Below the pieces are notes generated by a model. It worked only from the letters and a program-made list of their open reading frames with translations, ran no database searches and was not told where the DNA came from. A stretch of 64,000 bases of DNA, taken from contig JAHQIY010000001.1 of assembly GCA_019054805.1 (NCBI GenBank), positions 10,368,501 to 10,432,500 on the forward strand, given 5' to 3'. The first letter of the stretch is position 1, and every line of letters starts with the position of its first letter. The position numbers and the translations under genes are program-made. Origin of the DNA: Brachionus manjavacas. Lineage: Eukaryota > Rotifera > Eurotatoria > Ploima > Brachionidae. This document shows positions 50,272 through 60,615 of the stretch, piece by piece.

Positions 50272-53200
50272 TTAATTTTTTTTGTGTTTTTTTTTAGATT
50301 TTTTCTTTTTTTGATGCTTTTTTTTCTTTTTACTTTTTTCTTTCTTTCTTTGACTTCTCCCTGGCGATATTGATACCTCTTCAAAAATGACTTCTTCATC
50401 ACTGTCCGAACTTTCAGAACTCTCAGAAGTGGAATCCGATGATTTTTTAGCTAATTCTTTGACCAATTTTGTGAACTTAATAGCTTCTGGAATGGGTTTT
50501 ACTTCCTTTATTTCAATAATATCTGTTTTGTCATTTAAATATCGGTTTATTTTTTCAACATCAATATTCGAGACGGAAGAAGGAACCGTCATTTTTTGTT
50601 CTGGCAATACTTCAATTTCTTCAAATTGTAGATTTTTATCTTTTTCATCTTCTTCAAGTTCCATTGTTTCCTCGATTTCCTCATTGTCTTCTTCATTCTC
50701 AAAAATCGCTTTAAACATATCGAAGTCTGGTCTTTCCTTTGTTGTAAAATCAAAATTTTATTTTAAAACAAATTTTAAAATTTTACTTGTAGATAAATGT
50801 TTTCGTTTGAGATGGTCTTTTCTGTTTTCGTCTCAGGCATATCCTGAATCTTTTCGAAGAAATTTGAGGATTTTTCAGACACTTCTTTCGTTTTTGATTC
50901 AAATTCAATTTTATGTTCATCAGATAAATTCACTTGATCATCGTTAAGTAATTGCACGGTTTTAACAATAGATGAACTTTGTTTATATTGTGCTTCTGAA
51001 TTTATTTCATCAAATAGACTTTCTTTTAAATTTAATAAAATAAGATTTAAATCTTTTTCTTAAATAAAAGCATTTTTAGAATGTTTACTAGATTTTTCTT
51101 TGTCAAAACGACTTTCAGCCGTCATTATATCAAATAATGAAAATTTCATAGATTTTTTCTTTTCACTTTCATCTTTAACTGTACCATATTCTTTGGTACT
51201 AAGAAAATAATTAATTAAAAACTTTAGAGAATTATTTTTAATTTACTCTTTATAAGGATTGGGAATATTAAATCTTTTGCACAAAATTGGATTTGGTCTC
51301 CATTCATGTTCAGTCCTGGTCAATTTTCCATATTTCTTTTGCACAGCTTCTTTGTGCATGTCGGTTTGTTCTTCTTTATCATAAAAATTTGAGAAATCAG
51401 GCCCAATTTTTGATTCTTTAATTTTTTCGACGGGCTCTTCAGGCTTTTCTACTTCCTGATTATTTTCATTTAAAGTTGCTTTAGAAACAAATCGTGAGCC
51501 CTGTTTTAATAATTCAATTTTTTTCATATTTTCTCGATATCTAGTTTCGAATTCATTTTTTTCATTCTCTTTTTCAAAATCTGTCATGCCCTTGGTGTCA
51601 ACCATGCTGTATGGTTGGCTATGATTTTTTTTCACATAGAATATATATCTTTCGTACCTTTTCTCCTTTTTTATCTTATCATCAGCAATTTTTGTCAGCG
51701 GATCCTCTATTTTTTCAGGATTTTTGGTCAAATCGCTTTGCTGAGTGCGTATCTTTTGGATTTGATCTCGATCCTTTTGACTCATTAAATCAAACACAGA
51801 CTCTGGTTGTATTGGTTGTTCACCTAGAAGCTCTGATCTTGAGCTAATCGACTTTAAATACGAATTCACTTCGTCGTCCTTTTTCTCTGGCAACTCTTCA
51901 AACCTTGATTGACGTGGAAATTTGTGTGTTAAGTCAAAATCAGCCGGAACTTTAGGGCCTTCGAATGTTCTTGATGGTTCAAGTCTTTTCTTAGAGACAG
52001 AAAATTTTTTCAAAATGGCAATATCATCCTCAAACGTAGCAAAGCCATAAGTTTTATTCAAAAGTTTTTTTTGGTCTCTCTGATGAGCACTATTTAGCTC
52101 AAAATCATAGAGTTCCATATTATCTTGCTTGTAAACGTCAACATCATCTTCATCCTCATATTCTCCAAATCCAAAAGACTTGAAAAAATAAATTACCAAA
52201 AAAATATTTTCCTTTAATTCTAAAAACAAAAAAATTACCTGTCCTGTTATTCCTTTTTTTTTAGATGATTTAGCTCCCATTGGAAATAAAAGACTTGCAG
52301 CAGGAGATTCGTCAATAATTTGTGTCGAGTCTTTTTTACCGAACAAGTCACTAACATTTAACCGTTTGTACCCAAGTCCGAATAGATCTTCTTTTATTTG
52401 AAATTGGAAATCATTGATATCAAAAGTACTAACAAAATAATCATCTTCAAGCTTTAAAAAATTATGTGAAATAATCATTGAAATATTTTCCTTTTTAAAA
52501 ATTTTTAGCTTTCTAAATTGTAATTTATTTTTGACCCGAAAATTTGAATTAATTTGAACAAAAAAATGGATCAAAAATGAAAAAACTAAATAAATTTTTC
52601 TTTTAAAAGTTGAGAAATGAAGTGGCAGAGGAATTCTTCGAGTCATTTATTTTTGCAATTCTGATTAAAAAGAAATGATAGTAGTTAGATCAAATATTTT
52701 TAAACTAATTTCAAATAAATGAAATTTAGTTTTTATAAATTTTTTTAAAATTAACAAAGTGCATCTAAGCATTTAAAAGAGATGAAACCATCAGTGACAC
52801 TGCCATTCCGTTTTTCAACTCTAAAAACTTAAAATTGTTTCGAAATAGAGATCCTGAAAAAATTGTGCAATTATATATTAATAGATTATAAAATTTGTCC
52901 ATTTTTAAGAATTTTTAAAGGAGCTATTTCAAAATCTGGTTGATTTTTCTTAGTGGTTATAAATGCGCGAATTTGGTTTGAACATCCTAAATATTAAATA
53001 TATGTACACATTAATCCAAATTTTTTGATTAAGAAAACCACAAACTAATTAAAAATACCTTAAATTTTAATTTTGAATAATAAAATTACTCAATAACGCT
53101 CAATAAAGAAATCTCTAGTTAGACAATCAGCTATGAGAAAGATATCGAATATCGGACTCCATTGTGTAATTGCTACCTTAGAATTTATTCTTTTTCTCCT

Positions 53201-54921
53201 GAACTATTTAAACATGTCTAACCTCTAGCTATTTCAATTCTTTGTTTTAAATTTTCTTTATATTTTATTAAAACTTAATTAACCTTTTTTTCTTTTTATC
53301 TCTTTTATTTTTAATTAATTCATTTTTATTCTGAAGGAGCATTAGCTTGATACAGATAAACAAATAAATAACTAATAAGGTCTCATTTTATGACTAGAAA
53401 GTTAAAATGTCCAGTGCGAATATTTAGAAAATAATTTTAATGGCATAATAGAAGATGCTGAACCTTTTTGGTAAAGAAAGTTTATATTACGAATTTAAAA
53501 TATTTTTTATTTTTTCCTAAAAAAATTATCACAGACTATTATTCGATGAAAAAAAATCTATGATAAATTTTCAATGAAAAATTTATTTTAAATCTTTTCT
53601 ATGGACACTATTCTTTGAAAAAATTTTTCTTGAAAAAAAAAATTCTACAAATTGAACGTTCAGCTGCAATCATTCACATAAAAGTTCTTAATCTTGACTC
53701 AATTTTCCTTAAAAATTGTGAATATTATTTTTCTTAAAAATGAATAATTATAAAAAATAAAAAAAATTAAATAAAAAATGTTTTAAGGAATAAAAAATTT
53801 TTTATCTTGATAAAATTCATAATGAAATTTTAAATAATACAAATAACCAAAGTTATTATATTATAAAATAAATAATAAAATAAAATCTTAATATTTTTAT
53901 CAATTGTTTTTGTAATTTTCACTTTACCGTGATTCTCACTATTTGAATTAAAATTTATTTTTATAGAATTTAAAATTTGTATTTAATTTTGATATTTTTG
54001 ATTAATAAAGTTTAGTTTTTTAATAGAATTTGGCTACGATTAGAAATGGATTTATGGTGTTTGAAGAAAATATTTGATAAGAAAATTTAGTTAAATTTTT
54101 TCAAAGCTAAATTAAAAATTTGCTTTCAATTTTTAAAAAAATGATTTACAAAATTAACCACTCGAAAAAATTATAAAGTACCTCCTCCTCGCCTTCTTGG
54201 TCACTTTCGCTATCTGGTGGTAGAGCAACACCATAAATCCTACGTCCCGGTTCAAAATTAGCTTTGCTCTTTAATTTTCGCAGTTTTCGCTTTATTTTCG
54301 GACCTATTCCTTGACCTTCACGCCAGCCCATTTTTCGTAGCATCTTAACTCCAATTGTGCTTTCAACTGGCCTTATAAGACTTTCAAGTATAAATTCAGA
54401 TTTGTTATGACGAGGAGCCAAAGATGTATCCTTTTGATTAAACTGGTCTTTATAATCCGATTTTATTTGTAGACCCCTCGGAGCAATTCCATGTTCATTA
54501 AAATCCTTTTTTTAATTAGTCTCATTTAAAAGGGCTAATAGGGCTAATAAAAAATACTTCTTCATCCATAAAGTCTTCAGGTCGATAAGCGGTTTTACTG
54601 CCTGCTTTATCCGATCGACTTGACTTAAATGTCGCTGGTGCCCATCCCTCTTTGGTACCCACTGTATTAAAATATCCAGCTGAAAAACCTCCTGTAAAAG
54701 CCCCATGAAACCGTTGCCTCCCTTTTTCATCAGTGACAATTTGGTCCTCTGGACGTTTTGGCTTTACGGAAAATTTTGCATCCTCTGAAATTAAAATAAA
54801 ATTTGTTTAATATCAAAAATTAAACCTTTGGCATGTATCTACCTGGAAGAAGGTCAACTAATGGAGTTCCAACAAAAACACAGCTGTCCATTTCATCATT
54901 ATCTTCATTTCGTCTGGCCAT
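50272..54921 (-). CDS. GPATCH1: G-patch domain-containing protein 1
   Basis: Eight exons: 54843-54921, 54558-54784, 54182-54505, 52239-52451, 51247-52178, 51089-51198, 50787-51058 and 50272-50736. All are phase-consistent, giving 873 residues (about 930 in human). The N-terminal DUF1604 region includes [20 protein letters not shown] and [13 protein letters not shown], almost as in vertebrates. The G-patch follows: [20 protein letters not shown], then [13 protein letters not shown]. Downstream markers are [33 protein letters not shown] and the [20 protein letters not shown] box. The last exon opens [13 protein letters not shown] and ends in a Ser/Asp stretch and a poly-lysine tail (nuclear targeting). 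Expected role: spliceosome-associated cofactor of a DEAH helicase. Intron 3 (1.7 kb) holds a LINE B tail; intron 6 is just 30 bases. Confidence 0.93.
53090..53375 (+). mobile_element. LINE family B 3' tail inside GPATCH1 intron
   Basis: Starts around ATGAGAAAGATATCGAATAT and contains CTCCATTGTGTAATTGCTAC, the CCTGAACTATTTAAACATGT block and the terminal CTGAAGGAGCATTAGCTTGA hairpin, followed by an (AAATA)n-like tail to about 53375. It is colinear with 60345-60612. No coding part remains. It is inserted in reverse orientation relative to the host gene, within intron 3. Confidence 0.8.
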
Positions 54922-55551
54922 AATAATTTTAGAAATTTTTAAATTATTATATTTAAAAAAAATTAATAAATAAATAAAATTAAAAATTATGCTCAATTAA
55001 TGATTTTCTCACATGTTATGAAATTGTCTTAAAATTCTAAATAAATAGTAATTTCATTAAAATTTTTGTAATATTATTTTAAATGCAAAATTTTAGTTAA
55101 AATTAATTTGATTATTTGTTAGGCCATTAATTTTTTCAAATTGAAAATAATTTTTTTAAACTTATATAGATCATCTATCAAGTCAGTAATTTCTGATCAA
55201 ACTCAAGTTTAATAGAAACAATCTCATTATGAAATTAATCGATGAATTAAATAAAAAATGCAAACAGAGTGCTTCTACAATACAATGAATTCACGATATT
55301 TACGTAAAAAATAATGAATTCATCACTTTAAAGTATTGTTAATTATTATTGTTTATTTATCTGTGTGTATTGAGCTTAAGCTAATTGCTAAGAACCATTT
55401 TACATTGATATTATTTGAGCAATTTGTAAATCTAGTCTTACAAGGATTATTAGATGAAAACAGTTGGTAAAATTTTTTGTGTTTGAATTTCAAATATATC
55501 CACTATAAAAGTGCGATGTTTCCAATATTTTTTCAGTTTCAAAAAAAAAAA
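54922..55551. other. Intergenic, promoter side of GPATCH1
   Basis: AT-rich; no gene or repeat seen before the MITE. Confidence 0.5.
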
Positions 55552-55977
55552 ATTTTAAGCAGAGTTGTTTAAAAGTCACAAGTCTCAAGTCAAGTCCAAG
55601 TTCGGACTTTTTTTTATTTTTGTTTTTTCAAAAGTAATATGTTTTACGTTATTTTTTTGTTTTTTTTACAAAAGTCCAAAAACTTAGAATTTTTTTGCGA
55701 TGAATATCATTACTAGAAAATTCTTAAATTGTGTTAAATTAACAATTGTCCAAACCTTGGTGGCTTTGGATAAAAGGGCAATGCTTAAAACATTTCTAAA
55801 ATTTACACAAAATTCACTTTTTGTGCCTTTTTTAATTATTATTTAGATTCAATTTTTTAAAGAAAATACTCATTTAAATCTCTCTCATCTTTAAGACAAA
55901 CTCATTACTTTTGAAAATAAAAAAAAAGTCCGGACTTGGACTTCAATTTGGGACTTTTAAACAAATCTGATTTTAAG
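55552..55977. mobile_element. hAT-type MITE with perfect 8-base target duplication
   Basis: The element itself is 55560-55969 (410 bases), flanked by the identical 8-mer ATTTTAAG at 55552-55559 and 55970-55977. Ends are inverted: CAGAGTTGTTTAAAAGTC on the left and, read from the right, CAGATTTGTTTAAAAGTC. The similarity goes on for about 50 bases through AAGTCCAAGT-CGGACTTTTTTT. The 8-base duplication and CAG-start ends are the marks of the hAT superfamily. There is no coding capacity inside, so it is non-autonomous. Confidence 0.85.
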
Positions 55978-56089
55978 TGAATATTACAAGTATTTTCGTG
56001 TTATAAATTAATTTTTTGTCGAAATAAAACAAGTTTAATTTTTAATTGAAAAAAAATATTAAGTTTAGTTAAAAAGAAAAAAGTCTGTT

Positions 56090-56945
56090 GTCTTTTCAAA
56101 AAGATTTTGGTAGAGTTTGGCACGATGGACTAATTTAAAGGTCTTATTTATTGGTAAGATCGTTTCTGCATCTGAGATCTGGAAATCTTGAAAACATGAT
56201 TAAAAAGTACCTAAATGAAACTAAAAAATGGCTTTTCAAATGGAAAATGAAAATTTCTATTGAAAAGTCGTATTACATGATCTATGAGAAAAAAACAAAA
56301 TTTAAAATCAACCTTAAATTAAAAAATAAGAATTAAAATAAAGAGGAAAACCAAAAACATTAGGTAACCTTTACAAATTTTTGATAGGGTCAATCTTGGA
56401 TTATTCTTTTCGTTGTTTAAATTCATTCTCAGAAACTAAAATCAAAAAATTAGAAGTTATTCAAAATTCAGCTGTTCGATCTATATTAAAGCTGAAAAAT
56501 GATAATCCCTCCAATATTATGCACCAAGAGGCTTTCAATAAATTTATATTTATACTTCTAATAATCTCAAATCGACTTTTTGAATTGAGTGAGAGATGTG
56601 TCAAGGCAGGATTGAGTCATTCTGTTCCATTGGTCGTCAGACTAGTGGAAGAATATAGAGAAGGTTTTGAATCAATGTATCGAAAATCCAACTTAATTGT
56701 GTAATTGCTACCTACCGATTATTTCTTTTTTCATAAGCAGTCAAATATTTAAATATGTCTTACCTCTAGCTGTTTCAACTTATCGTTTTTAATTTTCTTT
56801 ACATTAATTAGGCTTAAATATCCTTTTTTTTTTATTTATCTATTTTACATTTTATTTGATATTATTTAACTTTATTTTTATTTTTTTTTTATTCTAAAGG
56901 ATCATTAGCTCGGTACAGATTAAAAAATAAATAATAAAAATAAAT
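56090..56945 (+). mobile_element. LINE family B copy, heavily deleted
   Basis: Begins with an AFD-box remnant (FQKDFGRVWHDGL), then the thumb segment KWLFKWKMKISIEKS, ILDYSFRCLNSFSETKIKKL, IQNSAVRSILKLKNDNPSNI and LSERCVKAGLSHSVPLVVRL, then the family 3' tail ending in a TCATTAGCTCGGTACAG hairpin and an AAATAA-rich end. The catalytic YADD block is missing and frames are broken. Confidence 0.8.
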
Positions 56946-57530
56946 AAAGAGACTTAAATATTCATAAGAGGAATCAGGACTAGGCTTTTAGGCGGCAAAG
57001 GTATTATAAAATTACATCAACACAAGATAAATCAAGTTTCCAAATTTAAATTAATTTATTTTTAAATTTATATAAAGCCATCTTTTCATCTTTAATATTT
57101 AACTTACTTCTCTTTTGTTTATTTTTGTAATTATTTTTTAATTTATTGTTTTAGTTATTTTTTTCTTAATTAGAGCAACAGTTTAATTTAAATAAATTAC
57201 CAGTTTAAAGTTTAGTTCATTCAGGTAATTAAGCATTTGTTTTATATGTTAATTTTTAACACTTGTATACTTTTGAATTTTATTTCTTGGTGTATATCTA
57301 TTTTCGCTAAGTTTAACAAAAATAAAAACCGAACAAAAAGATTAACTATAAATTACCATAGAGTAACCGGGTTTATTTTACAATAAAATTTATGCAAAAG
57401 TTTTAATTTTGCATTAATTATAAATTTTTACTTGTTAAAAATTTCTTATTATTAATAAAAAATTAAAATTTTAACTCAGAAATTAGAATTAGAGATTTTT
57501 GAATTTTTAATATAGGGTTAATCAATTTAA
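56946..57530. other. Intergenic, promoter side of CCDC43
   Basis: AT-rich, nothing recognised. Confidence 0.5.
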
Positions 57531-58554
57531 ATGGCATCTTCAATTTCTGAAACACAACAAGATGAATTGAGCAAACAGTTCGAGACATGGTTTGTCGAAA
57601 GAATAAAAGGTGCTGATCAAAATCTAGATACAGGAATTTTCATAAATTATATTCTTACAACTCTTTCGACGGACGACACTTCAGATGAAGAAAAATTGGA
57701 AGCTATCCTCCCTTTTTTACAAGAGCTTAATCAAGTATGGTCAGGCATAAATTCAAAATTTCAGTGAAAATTAGTTTTTTTTTTAAAGAACGAGATTTTC
57801 GACGAAGAAAACTTTCTAAAGGAAGTAATGCTCACTTGGAATCAAATGAAGACCGAATTTGAAAAACGTCCTCAATCAGAAGACTCAATTAAAAATAAAG
57901 AAAGTCTGTTGATTATTAATTAAAAAAAAAATTTAAATAATTATAACAAGACCCAACAGATACAATCTTGAACATGATTAGCCAACACAAAACTCAACTA
58001 GTAAAGGAAAAACAACTAAAAAATAATGACATTGTCTCTGAAGCGAACAACTTATATCCTTTCGAAAATCTTATTTAAATAATATTAATTTTATTTAACC
58101 CTTAACTTTAACACTGTTTATGTTGAATCTGATGAAGATTCAGAATCAAGAGTTGATAAAGGTTTATTTGTTAATAAAAATGCTGAAGATGCTTTGAGTA
58201 GAGAAAAATTGAAACGGGACAAAATAGCCGAAGTAACTGAATTAATTCATTAAGCGTCTTTCCTTTATTTTCTTGAAAACAAATAAATTATAAGCATTAA
58301 TAATAAAAGAGCTTAAATAGAACTATCATGTAGAAGCATATTAATGTCAGATAAAGATTTTTATTTAGAACAAAAATTTCAATGATTAATTTTTTTTAAA
58401 AGTATTTTTTTGGTAAAATTATTTATTATTTTTTTAGAATAGTAAAAACCAAAAAGAACAAGCAAAAAGGGCATTGGTTGAACAAAGACAAAAAGAAGAA
58501 GAGAGAAAGAAAAAGGCTCAACAAAAAGCAGCTAAAGTTGAAAGAAAAAGATAG
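57531..58554 (+). CDS. CCDC43: CCDC43 homologue (coiled-coil domain-containing protein 43)
   Basis: Exons 57531-57734, 57789-57903, 57951 to about 58075, about 58090-58232 and 58438-58554. The N-terminal PWI-like helical part includes FETWFVERIKGADQNLDTGI and FINYILTTLSTDDTSDEEKL, comparable to FxSWLxxRLExxGVDxxVYxxYI of the family. The middle (NMISQHKTQLVKEKQL) and the acidic stretch VYVESDEDSESRVD match the second half. GLFVNKNAEDALSREKLKR resembles LLFRNTNVEDVLNARKLER, and the end is the family's Lys/Glu/Gln-rich coiled coil (EQRQKEEERKKKAQQKAAK). Exons 1, 2, 3 and 4/5 join in phase, but between exons 3 and 4 (about 58075-58110) I find a frame change without a GT-AG pair. That may be an unusual splice, a sequence error or damage. 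Function is poorly known. A deleted second copy lies at 63798. Confidence 0.82.
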
Positions 58555-59224
58555 ATAATCTCAATCGGAAAACTATGATTTTTTTTTAAATTTATTTACC
58601 AAAATTTGAAATTTCATTTAAAAAAACTAAAAAAGTTGAAGCTAAAATTTATATAGTTATTTTATTTTTCATTTTATATTATTTCATACCTGATAAAATA
58701 TTACCCCAATTATCCAAATCAAAAATTATTCAACAAGTTTTTAAAATCAAATTTTTTTGTCTCTAATTAGAGTTAATAACAAATAATAATAAACGAATAT
58801 TTTCAAAGTGACAAATATAATAAAATAAATTTAACTTATTTAGAAAATTTTATAAAAATCAACATGATGTATCTAGTGTTGGTTCAAGTCTATAATAGCT
58901 TTGATTGCGCAAAGCGTTGCCTGGTGAGTTGACATCGACATTTGAAATTTTTCCATTTTGGAATCGATATTTGAAGGCCATAAATCGGATAGATCATTCT
59001 TTATCGTTCTTTATCGTTTATTTGTTCATTTAATTGTTTTTATTTAATCTTTTCCTTTATTTGATTAACACATTTATGAAAATAAGTATTAACCTATTTA
59101 GAAATTATATCATTCAGGTATTTTAGTAATGAGTTTGTTGTAAATAAATAGAGTTAAATTCTTGAATTTTTTTATATTTAGTTGTCTGCTTTCGCTCACT
59201 TCATTTAAACAACTTTAGAAACTA
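58555..59224. other. Intergenic
   Basis: AT-rich except a more balanced patch at 58870-59030 with a direct repeat of TTCTTTATCGTT (58994 and 59004). Not assigned to any element. Confidence 0.45.
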
Positions 59225-60614
59225 ATAAATAGATAAACATTAGATTTATCTCTAAGAGAAGGTAAGGTCCCAGAAGCGTGGAAAACTTCGAACATTACAA
59301 TGATTCAAAAAAGGCCTCTAATTTACAAGATCCTTTATTGACCAATTAGTATAACGAGTTGTTTGGGAAAGTTACTGGATCGAATAGTTTATTCAAGATT
59401 ATACAATTTTTTGGAACATAATTCACTCCTTATCCAGGAGCAATCTGGATTTAGGAAACACCGGAGAACATCGGATAATCTATTCTTTTTAATTAAAAAG
59501 ATTGTGGAATAATTTAATAGAAGAGTTTGTGGTCTTTTTTTTGATATTTCTAAAGCCTTTGATAGGGTTTGTCATGAAGGTTTACTTTTTAAATTGATTA
59601 AAATGAATCCACCTCATTACTTGACTAACTGGATTAGATCCTTCATAGATAGTAGGACATTTAAGGTAATTGTGAATGACCACTTGAGCGACGAATATTA
59701 AACAACTGCAGTAAAAAAAAGGGGAACCTAGAAAATAAGATAAATAAATACACCAACGAACTAGAACAATGGCTTATTAAATGGAAAATGAAGATATCAG
59801 TTGAAAAGTCGTGTTCAGTAGTCTTCTCTAGGTACAAAAAAGAGAGTGATAATCTAAACTTAAAAATTTATGAAAACAGAATAATGAGCCAAAAAGAAAT
59901 CAAGTTTCTCGGTATAAAATTTGATTCTAAATTAAATTTTAATATATTAGTAGACGAAATAAAAGAACGCTGCAACAAAAGGCTTAATATTATTAAGATA
60001 TTGTCAAACAAAAAATGGGGTCTTACTCAAAACACACTAGGAAATTTATATAAATCTTTAGTCGTATCAATTTTAGACTATTCTTTTCCTTGCTTGAATT
60101 CATTTTCAGAAAATAATATCAAAAAACTGCAATCAATTCAGAATACAGCAGTAAGATCTATCCTTAAATTAAAATATGATACTCCCTCCAACATCGTGCA
60201 TCATGAAGCTTTTAATAAACTTAAATTACTAAAGTCTCAAATCGCTTTTTTGAGTTGAGTGAGAGATATGTTGGGACGGGACTGAGTCATTCTATTCCAT
60301 TGGTTGTAAGAATGGTGGAGGAATACAAAGAAAGTTTCGAATCGAGATATATTGAATACACAACTCCAATGTGTAATTGCTACCTAACTATTTCCTCCTT
60401 TTTCCTGAAATCTGAACTATGTAAACATTTACCACATGTAACAATCAATGTCTTCTAAACTTTTACTTTTTTTTTAGCTTATTTACTTTATTTTGATTTT
60501 TTTTTTTAATCTCATTTTATAAACTTTAATTTTATTTTTTATTTTGATTTTGATTTTTTAATTTATTCTGAAGGAGCCCTAGCTCGGTACAGAAAACAAA
60601 TAAATAATTAAATA
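59225..60614 (+). mobile_element. LINE family B, best-preserved copy
   Basis: Non-LTR retrotransposon copy with RT segments KVPEAWKTSNITMIQ, LLIQEQSGFRKHRRTSDNLF, FDISKAFDRVCHEGLLFKLI and NWIRSFIDSRTFKVIVNDHL (59265-59700). The YADD block is then missing (internal deletion near 59705-59760). A long open stretch follows at 59788-60258: ISVEKSCSVVFSRYKKESDN, EIKFLGIKFDSKLNFNI and LDYSFPCLNSFSENNIKKLQ. The 3' tail ends in the hairpin CTG-AAG-GAGC-CCTA-GCTC-GGTA-CAG and AAATA-type repeats. The next transposon is inserted directly at its end. I cannot assign a LINE clade with confidence. Confidence 0.85.
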
Positions 60615-60615
60615 A

